A DNA stretch of 64,000 nt. Origin: Saprospiraceae bacterium (GTDB lineage Bacteria > Bacteroidota > Bacteroidia > Chitinophagales > Saprospiraceae). The stretch's first letter is position 1; each line of letters starts with the position of its first letter. A program made the position numbers and the translations under genes. This document shows, piece by piece, positions 8,336 to 16,852 of the stretch. The DNA lies in contig JADKGI010000030.1 in assembly GCA_016722285.1 (NCBI GenBank), positions 248,001-312,000 on the forward strand, in the 5' to 3' direction. Under the pieces are notes generated by a model. It was not told where the DNA came from and did no database searches. It saw only the letters and a program-made list of their open reading frames with translations.

Positions 8336-9532
8336 ATGGCTAAATCAACATTTGTAAGAACCAAACCACACGTAAATATCGGAACGATTGGTCACGTTGA
8401 CCACGGTAAGACTACCCTTACTGCCGCGATTACTTACGTGCTTTCTGAGTATGGCTTCGCTGAGAAAAAAGATTATGACTCAATCGACGCCGCTCCGGAA
8501 GAAAAAGAAAGAGGTATCACTATCAACACTGCGCACGTAGAGTATGAAACAAAAAACAGACACTATGCTCACGTAGATTGTCCTGGTCACGCCGATTATG
8601 TGAAAAACATGGTTACTGGTGCTGCTCAAATGGACGGTGCTATCTTAGTATGCGCTGCTACCGACGGTCCAATGCCTCAAACCAGAGAGCATATACTTCT
8701 TGCCAGACAAGTAGGTGTACCTGCAGTAGTCGTATTTATGAACAAGGTGGACCTTGTGGACGATCCTGAGATGCTTGAACTGGTAGAGATGGAGCTAAGA
8801 GAGCTTTTGAGCGCATACCAATTTGACGGCGACAATGCAGCAATTATTCAAGGTTCGGCCCTTAAGGCTCTTGAAGGGGATGCTGGTGCAAAACAAAAAA
8901 TCTTAGATCTTATGGAAGCAGTGGACACACATATCCCTGAGCCTGTGAGAGATGTAGATAAGACTTTCCTTATGCCTATTGAAGACGTATTTTCTATTAC
9001 AGGTAGAGGTACAGTAGCAACAGGTAGAATAGAGAGAGGTGTCATCAATACTGGAGATCCTGTAGAAATTATAGGTATGATGAAGCTTGGAGACAAGCCA
9101 TTGACATCTACAGTTACTGGTGTTGAAATGTTTAGAAAAATCCTTGAAAGAGGAGAAGCTGGTGATAATGCCGGTATCTTATTAAGAGGTATCGAAAAAG
9201 ATGCTATCAGAAGAGGTATGGTTATTGTTAAACCAGGTTCTGTGAAACCACATGCTCATTTCAAGTGCGAAATCTATGTACTTGGTAAGGATGAAGGTGG
9301 AAGACACACTCCTTTCTTTAATGGTTACAGACCTCAATTCTATTTCAGAACCACAGATGTAACTGGAGATGTCCAGTTGCCTGCAGGTGTTGAGATGGTT
9401 ATGCCAGGTGATAATGTATCATTGGAAGTTAAATTGTTAAGCCCTATTGCAATGGAGAAAGGTCTTCGATTTGCGATCAGAGAAGGTGGTAGAACTGTAG
9501 GTGCGGGTCAGGTAACTGAGATCATATCTTAA
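8336..9532 (+). CDS. tuf: Elongation factor Tu
   Basis: 398 residues, the usual EF-Tu length. GTPase motifs are G1 GHVDHGKTT at 19-27, the G3 segment DCPGH near residue 80 and G4 NKVD near 135, followed by beta-barrel domains II and III ending in GGRTVGAGQVTEI. EF-Tu delivers aminoacyl-tRNA to the ribosome. The ATG at 8336 is the only sensible start (MAKSTFVRTKPHVNIG). Codon use shifts to GGT/GTA/CTT-rich preferred codons, as expected of a highly expressed gene. It is preceded by four tRNAs and followed by a hairpin terminator-like structure. Confidence 0.99.
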   Translation: MAKSTFVRTKPHVNIGTIGHVDHGKTTLTAAITYVLSEYGFAEKKDYDSIDAAPEEKERGITINTAHVEYETKNRHYAHVDCPGHADYVKNMVTGAAQMDGAILVCAATDGPMPQTREHILLARQVGVPAVVVFMNKVDLVDDPEMLELVEMELRELLSAYQFDGDNAAIIQGSALKALEGDAGAKQKILDLMEAVDTHIPEPVRDVDKTFLMPIEDVFSITGRGTVATGRIERGVINTGDPVEIIGMMKLGDKPLTSTVTGVEMFRKILERGEAGDNAGILLRGIEKDAIRRGMVIVKPGSVKPHAHFKCEIYVLGKDEGGRHTPFFNGYRPQFYFRTTDVTGDVQLPAGVEMVMPGDNVSLEVKLLSPIAMEKGLRFAIREGGRTVGAGQVTEIIS

Positions 9533-9558
9533 CGATTTTATCACAGATAAATTTAAGG

Positions 9559-9592
9559 AAAATTAAGTACTCTTATGGGTGCTTAATTTTTC
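9559..9592 (+). terminator. Rho-independent terminator after tuf
   Basis: Stem AAAATTAAGTAC (9559-9570) pairs with GTGCTTAATTTT (9579-9590) with one T-G pair and an 8-base loop, followed by T-rich sequence. It lies 27 bases after the tuf stop and separates tuf from tRNA-Trp-secE. The stem is A/T-rich, so it may terminate only partly. Confidence 0.65.
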
Positions 9593-9625
9593 ATTTTGTA
9601 AAAGTTTGTATCTTTTATCTATTTA

Positions 9626-9698
9626 AGGGGAGTAGCTCAATTGGTAGAGTGGCGGTCTCCAAAACCGTAGGTCGCAGGTTCGAGCCCTGTCTCCCCTG
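9626..9698 (+). tRNA. tRNA-Trp (anticodon CCA)
   Basis: Acceptor AGGGGAG pairs with CTCCCCT. The anticodon stem CGGTC..ACCG encloses the CTCCAAA loop with anticodon CCA. D-arm GCTCAATTGGTAGAGT and T-arm GCAGGTTCGAGCCCTGT are canonical. 73 nt, discriminator G, no encoded CCA. tRNA-Trp between tuf and secE is a widely conserved order. Confidence 0.96.
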
Positions 9699-9750
9699 CA
9701 AAAATTAAATAATTATGCTCCTCATAACCGGGGGGTCAAACGCAATAAAA

Positions 9751-9939
9751 ATGGAAAATATCAAACTATATCTAAAAGAAAGCTATGATGAGTTGTTACA
9801 CCATGTTACATGGCCTACCTGGGAAGAACTTATAAGTAGTGCTAAATTAGTTTTGGTCTCAACTATTATTATTTCGATAGTGATATTCATTTTTGATTTT
9901 ATTGCTAATAGTTCGCTGAAGTTTATCTACGAACTATAA
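9751..9939 (+). CDS. secE: Preprotein translocase subunit SecE
   Basis: 62 residues, the short single-helix SecE form. An amphipathic N-terminal region (KLYLKESYDELLHHVTWPTWEEL) carries the conserved W-P-[ST] motif, followed by one membrane helix (about residues 28-50). SecE clamps SecY in the inner membrane. I chose the ATG at 9751; an upstream in-frame ATG at 9715 would start 17 bases after the tRNA and add a non-conserved segment. Position before nusG is the conserved secE-nusG order. Confidence 0.95.
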   Translation: MENIKLYLKESYDELLHHVTWPTWEELISSAKLVLVSTIIISIVIFIFDFIANSSLKFIYEL

Positions 9940-9960
9940 AACATTTATAAATAAAAGGCA

Positions 9961-10509
9961 ATGTCCGAAGATAAAAAGTGGTACTCTCTCCGTGTTGTAA
10001 GTGGAAAAGAAAAGAGCATTAAGGAGAGAATAGAACTGGAAATTCAAAGAAATAACTGGGAAGAGATAGTAACTCAAGTGCTGGTACCTTCTGAGAAAGT
10101 ATATAAAATAAGAAATGGCAAGAAGGTAATATTAGAGAGAAACATACTGCCGGGTTATATTCTGGTTGAAGCAGATTATACTAAATTTTCAGGAGAGATA
10201 GTTCAGACTATATCGAATGTTGCTAATGTCATTCATTTTCTCGGTAAGAATCACCCTATACCTATGACTCAGGTAGAAGCTAACCGAATGCTGGGTAAAG
10301 TAGATGATTCGCAGGAAGTCACCGCTGCTATGATTGAACCATTTATTGTTGGTGAGACGATCAAGATAATAGATGGTCCATTTAATGATTTTATTGGTGA
10401 TGTAAAAGAAGTAAATGAGGATAAAAAGAAATTGAAAGTAATTGTAAAAATATTTGGCCGGGGCACTGAAGTTGAGCTAAACTATATGCAGGTCGAAAAA
10501 CAATCATAA
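9961..10509 (+). CDS. nusG: Transcription termination/antitermination factor NusG
   Basis: 182 residues. The N-terminal NGN domain starts WYSLRVVSGKEKSIKERI and contains NILPGYILVEAD. The C-terminal KOW domain (about residues 125-180) has the GETIKIIDGPFNDFIGDV signature. NusG binds the RNA polymerase clamp, suppresses pausing and links to Rho or ribosomal S10. It begins 21 bases after secE and is part of the secE-nusG-rplKAJL-rpoBC cluster. Confidence 0.97.
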   Translation: MSEDKKWYSLRVVSGKEKSIKERIELEIQRNNWEEIVTQVLVPSEKVYKIRNGKKVILERNILPGYILVEADYTKFSGEIVQTISNVANVIHFLGKNHPIPMTQVEANRMLGKVDDSQEVTAAMIEPFIVGETIKIIDGPFNDFIGDVKEVNEDKKKLKVIVKIFGRGTEVELNYMQVEKQS

Positions 10510-10584
10510 AGGAAAATTGACTTTAGATCAAATATGATGCTTCCCTAAAGTCTTTGTATTAATGTAAATAAATCAGATTAGAAA

Positions 10585-11049
10585 ATGGCAAAAGAAATTC
10601 AAACGTATGTAAAGCTTCAGGTAAAAGGCGGTCAGGCAAATCCTGCACCACCCGTAGGTCCTGCTTTAGGTTCTAAGGGTTTGAATATAATGGAATTCTG
10701 TAAGAGATTTAATGCAGAGACACAAGATCAAATGGGTAAGGTTTTACCTGTATTGATTACTGTTTTTAAGGATAAATCTTTTGATTTTATTATAAAAACT
10801 CCACCTGCCGCTGCTCAATTATTGGAGTTGGCAAAAGTTAAATCAGGCTCTTCAATACCCAATCGTAACAAAGTGGGTGCTGTAACCTGGGACCAAGTCA
10901 AAGGAATAGCTGAAGGCAAAATGAAAGACCTGAATGCATTTACAGTAGAGTCGGCCATGAAAATGGTTGCTGGTACTGCAAGAAGTATGGGTATAACTGT
11001 GACAGGAGATGCTCCATGGGGCAATGCTGTTGTAGCAGAAGAGAATTAA
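10585..11049 (+). CDS. rplK: 50S ribosomal protein L11
   Basis: 154 residues, slightly longer than the usual 141-147 through a C-terminal extension. Conserved features include KLQVKGGQANPAPPVGPALGSKG near the N-terminus and the rRNA-binding C-terminal domain ending GTARSMGITV. L11 binds the GTPase-associated region of 23S rRNA and stalk base and is needed for RelA activation. It is followed by a structured 65-base spacer and rplA. Confidence 0.98.
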   Translation: MAKEIQTYVKLQVKGGQANPAPPVGPALGSKGLNIMEFCKRFNAETQDQMGKVLPVLITVFKDKSFDFIIKTPPAAAQLLELAKVKSGSSIPNRNKVGAVTWDQVKGIAEGKMKDLNAFTVESAMKMVAGTARSMGITVTGDAPWGNAVVAEEN

Positions 11050-11063
11050 TTTTTTTTTAAACC

Positions 11064-11099
11064 GGTAAGGGAGTCAGTCCAAGGGCTGACGCTAATACC
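11064..11099 (+). promoter_or_regulatory. Candidate RNA structure (possible L1-binding site) between rplK and rplA
   Basis: Outer helix GGTA (11064-11067) pairs with TACC (11096-11099). Inner helix GTCAGTCC (11073-11080) pairs with GGGCTGAC (11083-11090). Between them is an asymmetric internal loop AGGGA / GCTAA. Ribosomal protein L1 represses its own operon by binding an mRNA mimic of its rRNA site, which is two helices joined by an asymmetric purine-rich loop. The resemblance is general and the assignment is inference; a simple processing hairpin is the alternative. Confidence 0.4.
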
Positions 11100-11114
11100 T
11101 TAAATTATTTATTT

Positions 11115-11805
11115 ATGGCTAAAGTTAGTAAAAAGACAGGCTGCCAACGCAAAAGTTGATTCAGCAAAACTTTATGCTCTCAGAGATGCTACTGCACTCA
11201 TTAAAGATGTGAATACCACAAAGTTTGACGCTTCTGTTGATATCCACGTTAAATTGGGGGTAGATCCGCGAAAAGCAGATCAGGCAATCAGAGGAACTGT
11301 AACCCTTCCACACGGTACAGGTAAAGTAAAAAGAGTATTGGTTTTATGCACACCAGACAAAGAAGAAGAAGCGAAAGCGGCTGGAGCTGATTACGTAGGT
11401 TTGGACGAATACATTACAAAGATAAGCCAGGGATGGACTGATGTAGATGTAATCATTGCTATGCCAAATGTTATGGCAAAAGTTGGGCAGATAGGACGTA
11501 TATTAGGTCCCAGAGGCTTAATGCCGAATCCTAAAACGGGTACAGTAACCCTTAATGTAGGCGCTGCCGTTGAAGAAGTGAAAGCTGGTAAAATATCATT
11601 TAGAGTTGATAAGTATGGTATTATTCATTCACCTGTGGGAAGGGTATCATTTACGGCTGAGAAGCTGACAGAAAATGCCATTGAACTCCTTTCGACATTG
11701 GAAAAAATGAAACCATCTACGGCTAAGGGCATTTACATGAAATCAATAAGTTTAGCTAGTACCATGAGTCCTGGTATTTCTATTGACACAAAAACGATTA
11801 AATAA
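11115..11805 (+). CDS. rplA: 50S ribosomal protein L1, with a one-base insertion near the start
   Basis: From ATG 11115 the protein starts MAKVSKK and then leaves frame after the A-run at 11130-11134. Removing one A gives MAKVSKRQAANAKVDSAK and a continuous 229-residue L1, the normal family length. The remainder is in frame to 11805 and carries the L1 signatures GPRGLMPNPKTGTV and IGRILG. L1 binds 23S rRNA at the mobile stalk and acts as a translational repressor of its operon. The ATG start gives the expected N-terminus, so the internal start at 11209 is an artefact of the frame break, most likely a sequencing error. Confidence 0.95.
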
Positions 11806-11823
11806 ACCATAAAAACTAAAGAA

Positions 11824-12348
11824 ATGTTAAGGACAGATAAAGGTTTATTAATACAGGAACTAAAGGAGAAGTTTGAAAATGCTTCTTACTTTTATGTTAC
11901 CGACGCTTCAACACTTACTGTTGCTAAAATCAATCAGTTAAGGCGAACTTGTTTTGAAAAAGGAATTGAGATCAAAACAATGAAAAATACTTTGGCTATC
12001 AAGGCGATGGATGAGCATGCTGAAAGCAAAAACTTCAAAGCTATTTTCGGTGCATTCAAAGGACAAAGTACTGTTTTATTTTCAAGTGACGGAAAATTAC
12101 CGGCATCAGTAATAAAGGAATTCAGAGGAAAAAATGAAAAGCCTGCTTTAAAAGCAGCTTATATTGATTCAGATGTTTTCTTCGGAGATGACCAGCTTGA
12201 TATTCTGGCTAAATTGAAAACTAAGAATGAATTAATAGGAGATGTAATATTTATGTTGCAATCACCTGCTAATAATGTTATTAGTGCACTTAAGTCAGGA
12301 GGGTCAACTATTGCAGGATTAATTAAAACTCTTGAAGAAAGAGTATAA
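11824..12348 (+). CDS. rplJ: 50S ribosomal protein L10
   Basis: 174 residues. The N-terminal rRNA-binding domain contains FENASYFYVTDASTLTVAKINQLRRTC and IKTMKNTLAIKA, both characteristic of L10. The C-terminal helix (VISALKSGGSTIAGLIKTLEE) binds L7/L12 dimers. L10 anchors the stalk on 23S rRNA. It starts 18 bases after rplA and precedes rplL, so it is in the same transcript. Confidence 0.97.
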   Translation: MLRTDKGLLIQELKEKFENASYFYVTDASTLTVAKINQLRRTCFEKGIEIKTMKNTLAIKAMDEHAESKNFKAIFGAFKGQSTVLFSSDGKLPASVIKEFRGKNEKPALKAAYIDSDVFFGDDQLDILAKLKTKNELIGDVIFMLQSPANNVISALKSGGSTIAGLIKTLEERV

Positions 12349-12445
12349 TTTAGATATTCTCAATTTTGAGAAATAGAAATGTTACGTTATAGCTTCCAAC
12401 ATTAACGCATTTATTTTTAATTAAAAACTTAAAAACCATTATATC

Positions 12446-12829
12446 ATGGCAGATTTAAAATCATTCGCAGAGCAATTAGTAAACTTGACTGTAAAAGAAG
12501 TAAGTGAATTAGCTCAAATACTAAAAGATGAGTACGGAATAGAGCCTGCAGCAGCAGCAGTAGCCGTTGCAGCCCCAGCTGGCGGTGCATCCGCTGGAGG
12601 AGATGCTCCTGTAGAGAAAACAGAGTTTGACATTCATCTTACTTCCGCAGGTGCAAACAAACTTTCAATTGTAAAGGAAGTGAAGACAATACTTAACCTT
12701 GGTCTTAAAGAGGCAAAGGATTTGGTTGATGCTGCTCCTTCAGTACTGAAAGCAGGCGCTTCAAAAGCTGAGGCTGAATCTATTAAAGCTACCCTTGAGG
12801 GCGCTGGTGCTTCTGTTGAATTAAAGTAA
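12446..12829 (+). CDS. rplL: 50S ribosomal protein L7/L12
   Basis: 127 residues. The N-terminal dimerisation domain (MADLKSFAEQLVNLTVKEVSEL) is followed by an Ala/Gly-rich hinge at about residues 35-55 and the C-terminal factor-binding domain with KLSIVKEVKTILNLGLKEAKDLVD. It recruits translation GTPases. A 97-base spacer with a short TTCTCA/TGAGAA hairpin (12357-12372) separates it from rplJ. A strong hairpin follows it, before rpoB. Confidence 0.98.
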   Translation: MADLKSFAEQLVNLTVKEVSELAQILKDEYGIEPAAAAVAVAAPAGGASAGGDAPVEKTEFDIHLTSAGANKLSIVKEVKTILNLGLKEAKDLVDAAPSVLKAGASKAEAESIKATLEGAGASVELK

Positions 12830-12887
12830 TTTGACAAAATAGTTATGACTTGATAACAGAGATTAAGTCTGAAAATCAATGATATCT

Positions 12888-12916
12888 GGCTTAACTGACC
12901 TATGGTCGGTTAAGCC
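12888..12916 (+). promoter_or_regulatory. Strong hairpin between rplL and rpoB (attenuator or RNase III-type site)
   Basis: GGCTTAACTGACC (12888-12900) pairs with GGTCGGTTAAGCC (12904-12916) over 13 base pairs including one T-G pair, with a 3-base loop. No T-tract follows, so it is not a standard intrinsic terminator. In E. coli the rplL-rpoB gap holds a partial attenuator and an RNase III site that lower rpoBC relative to the ribosomal proteins; a similar role here is inferred from position. Confidence 0.6.
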
Positions 12917-12996
12917 TATTGTCATTAATAAGTTTTTTATCAGAGCAAAATAAGTTTGTTCTTTTTTCGAATTACGCTATAAATATTAATAAAAGT

Positions 12997-15900
12997 ATGA
13001 CATCAAACGGAATCGCAACCGCAGCCGGAAATCAACGAGTCAACTTCGGCAAAATTAAATTAGCTAACCACTATCCTGATTTACTTGAGATTCAGATTAA
13101 ATCTTTTCAGGAATTCTTCCAGTTAGAAACTACGCCGGAAAATAGAGGAAATGAAGGTTTGTACCGGGTTTTCCAGGAAAATTTTCCCATTTCAGATGCA
13201 AGAAGCATTTTCGTGCTTGAATTTCTGGATTATTTCATAGACCCTCCCCGATACTCAATAGAAGAATGTATGCAAAGAGGGTTGACTTACAGTGTTCCCT
13301 TAAAAGCAAAACTTAGATTGTCATGCAACGATGAAGAACACGTAGATTTTCAAACTATAGTTCAGGATGTATTTTTAGGTAATATACCATATATGACCAA
13401 CAAAGGTACATTCATGATAAATGGTGCTGAAAGAGTTGTCGTTTCGCAACTTCACAGATCACCTGGTGTCTTTTTTAGCCAAACATTCCACCCTAACGGC
13501 ACCAAAATATTTTCTGCCAGAGTGATACCTTTTAAAGGAGCCTGGATGGAATTTGCAACAGATATTAATTCTGTCATGTACGCCTATATAGACAGGAAGA
13601 AAAAATTTCCTGTAACAACTCTTTGCGGGCTATCGGATTTGATTCTGATAAAGATATTTTGAATCTTTTCGATCTTGCAGAAGAAATTTCTACAGATAAA
13701 AAATCTCTTAAAGAGGCTATTGGAAGAAAACTAGCAGCCAGAGTTCTCAGAAAATGGACAGAGGATTTTGTAGATGAAGATACCGGAGAAGTCGTCACTA
13801 TAGAAAGAAATGAGATTATATTAGAGAGAGATGTTGTGCTCGATGAAGAAAATATTGATCTAATCTCTGATGTTGACATCGATAAAATAATATTACAAAA
13901 GGAGAATCTTGAAGAAGATTATTCTATTATATACAATACTTTACAAAAAGATCCGTCATCTTCTGAAGTAGAAGCGGTAACCCAGATATACAGACAATTG
14001 AGGGGGACAGATCCACCGGATGAAGAAACAGCCAGAGGTATAATTGATAAATTATTTTTCTCTGACAAGAGATATAATCTGGGTGAAGTCGGACGTTACA
14101 AAATTAACCGCAAGTTGAAGCTTGAAATTAGCAAGGAGACTTTGGTGTTGACAAAAGAAGATATCATTTCTATTGTTAAATATCTGGTCAGTCTTGTTAA
14201 CCAAAAAGCGGAACTTGATGATATTGATCACTTGGCTAACAGGCGAGTGCGTACTGTGGGAGAGCAGTTGTATGCTCAATTTGGAGTTGGTCTGGCCAGA
14301 ATGACAAGGACAATCAGAGAGCGAATGAACGTAAGAGATAATGAAGTTTTTACGCCCATTGATCTTATTAATGCGCGAACCTTATCATCAGTTATAAATT
14401 CTTTTTTTGGTACGAGCCAGTTGTCACAGTTTCTTGACCAAACAAACCCTTTGTCTGAAATAACCCACAAAAGAAGAATTTCTGCATTAGGACCTGGAGG
14501 ACTTTCCAGAGAGAGAGCAGGTTTTGAAGTGCGGGACGTTCATTATTCGCATTACGGGCGTTTGTGTACTATAGAAACTCCTGAAGGACCTAATATTGGA
14601 CTTATTTCCACCCTATGTGTCCATGCTAAAGTCAATAAAATGGGATTTTTGGAAACCCCATATAGAAAGGTTATTGATGGCATTGTGGATATAAGTGGAG
14701 AGATCAATTATTTATCTGCTGAAGCTGAAGATTATCGACGTATAGCACAGGCAAATGCTCAGGTTGGTGAGACTGGAGCGTTTGTCAATGATCGTATTAA
14801 ATCAAGAGAGCATGGTGAATTCCCTGTATTGTCACCTGCCGAGATAGAATACATGGATATTGCGCCAAATCAGATTGTTGGAGTATCGGCATCCCTTATA
14901 CCATTCCTTGAGAATGATGATGCAAACAGAGCCTTGATGGGATCAAACATGCAACGTCAGGCACTTCCATTGGTCAGACCAAAATCACCGATCGTGGGTA
15001 CTGGTCTGGAAGGAAAAGTGGCTGAAGACTCAAATATGCTTATCAATGCAGAGGGTGAAGGTGTAGTAGAATATGTTGATGCAAAGGAGATTGTGATCAA
15101 ATATGACAAATCAGAAGAAGAAATGCTGGTGTCTTTTGACGACAACATAAAGAAATATAGCCTTATTAAATTCATCAGAACAAATCAGGGCTCATGTATC
15201 AATCTTAAGCCCATTGTTAAAAAGGGCCAGCGTGTAAAGAAAGGCAGTCTTTTATGTGAAGGCTACGCAACTGAAAATGGAGAACTTGCATTAGGTCAAA
15301 ACTTACAGGTAGCATTTATGCCCTGGAAAGGATACAACTTTGAAGATGCCATCGTATTATCCGAAAGGGTAGTCAAAGAAGATGTGTTCACTTCATTGCA
15401 TATAGAAAGTTTTGAAATAGATGTCAGAGATACCAAACTAGGGGAAGAAGAACTTACAAATGATATTCCGAATGTAAGCGAAGAGGCTACCAAGGATCTT
15501 GATGAGAATGGTATCATCCGAGTCGGAGCCTGGGTGAAAGAAGGAGATATTCTGATTGGTAAAATTACACCAAAAGGTGAATCAGATCCTACCCCTGAAG
15601 AAAAACTTTTAAGGGCTATTTTCGGGGACAAAGCCGGTGATGTAAAAGATGCATCTTTAAAAGCATCTCCATCTACTGCTGGTGTTATCATTGATAAACA
15701 GTTGTTTGCAAGAGCAAAGAAGGACAAGTTTCAGAAAGTTCAGGAAAAGGAATTGCTTTCAAAACTTGAAGATACCCATGCTATCAACATGAATGAATTG
15801 AAGACAATTCTGGTTGATAAACTGATGACAATACTTGAAGGAAAAATTTCTGAAGGTGTAAAGAGTATTTATAATGAAGAATTGATCCCCAAAGGTGCCA

Positions 15901-16817
15901 AGTTCAATCCTAAAGCGTTTAAGGAAATGGAGTATTCACAGGTTGACTATTCCGGATGGACAAAAGATCAGGGTTTGAATGAGATGATCGCAAAACTGCT
16001 TCACAATTATTCAATTAAAGTAAATGAAGAACTTGGTAGATATAAGCGGGAAAAATTCAATATCAGTATTGGTGACGAATTACCTGCTGGTGTTCTGAAA
16101 CTTGCTAAAGTATATCTTGCCAAAAAGCGAAAGCTGAAAGTTGGAGATAAACTTGCTGGAAGACACGGAAATAAAGGAATCGTTTCCAGAATAGTAAGAG
16201 AAGAAGATATGCCATTTCTGGAAGATGGTACACCTGTAGATATAGTTCTTAATCCGCTTGGTGTTCCTTCAAGAATGAATCTGGGTCAGATTTTTGAAAC
16301 CGTACTGGGATGGGCTGGTAAAAAACTTAATATTAAATTTGCAACTCCCATTTTTGATGGTGCAAGTTTGGATGAGATCGAGGGATATATAGAGAAGGCA
16401 GGACTACCTGCCTATGGTCAGACATTCCTTTATGACGGTGAGACAGGCGATAAATTTCATCAGCAAGCGACAGTAGGTGTAATATATATGCTGAAACTAT
16501 CGCATATGGTGGATGATAAAATGCATGCCCGTTCTATAGGACCGTATTCATTGATCACTCAGCAACCATTGGGTGGTAAAGCTCAGTTTGGTGGACAGAG
16601 ATTTGGTGAAATGGAAGTTTGGGCGCTTGAAGCTTATGGTGCGGCAAACATATTAAGGGAATTACTAACTATAAAATCAGATGATATCATAGGAAGAGCT
16701 AAGGCGTATGAGGCTATCGTAAAAGGGGACAATATTCCTGATTCTAACATACCGGAATCATTCAATGTTCTTGTACATGAACTTAGAGGTCTTGCTTTGG
16801 ATATCAAGTTTGACTAA
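12997..16817 (+). CDS. rpoB: DNA-directed RNA polymerase subunit beta, with a one-base deletion
   Basis: The 5' frame stops shortly after VTTLCGLSDLI. Adding one T in the short T-run at 13622-13624 restores VTTLLRAIGFDSDKDIL and a continuous 1273-residue subunit. Visible landmarks are the rifampicin region (FFGTSQLSQFLDQTNPLSEITHKRR), GPGGLSRERAGFEVRDVH, the catalytic-core GRHGNKGI segment and the C-terminal GGQRFGEMEVWALEAYGA. An acidic stretch after residue 250 (DFVDEDTGEVV to IIYNTL) is the extra segment typical of Bacteroidota. I start at ATG 12997 (MTSNGIATAAGNQRVNFGK); the upstream ATG at 12919 would encode a non-conserved leader. The rifampicin region looks wild-type. Confidence 0.97.
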
Positions 16818-16852
16818 ATAATTAATTCTATAATGATTAATAAATTTTAATT

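Noticed and set aside
12919..12996. ATG at 12919 as the start of rpoB
   Set aside because: It would add 26 non-conserved residues overlapping the region just after the rplL-rpoB hairpin; the start at 12997 gives the expected N-terminus.
15296..15727. 143-codon minus-strand open frame inside rpoB
   Set aside because: It is antisense to a conserved, well-aligned part of RpoB, has a Ser-rich composition typical of shadow frames and resembles no family.
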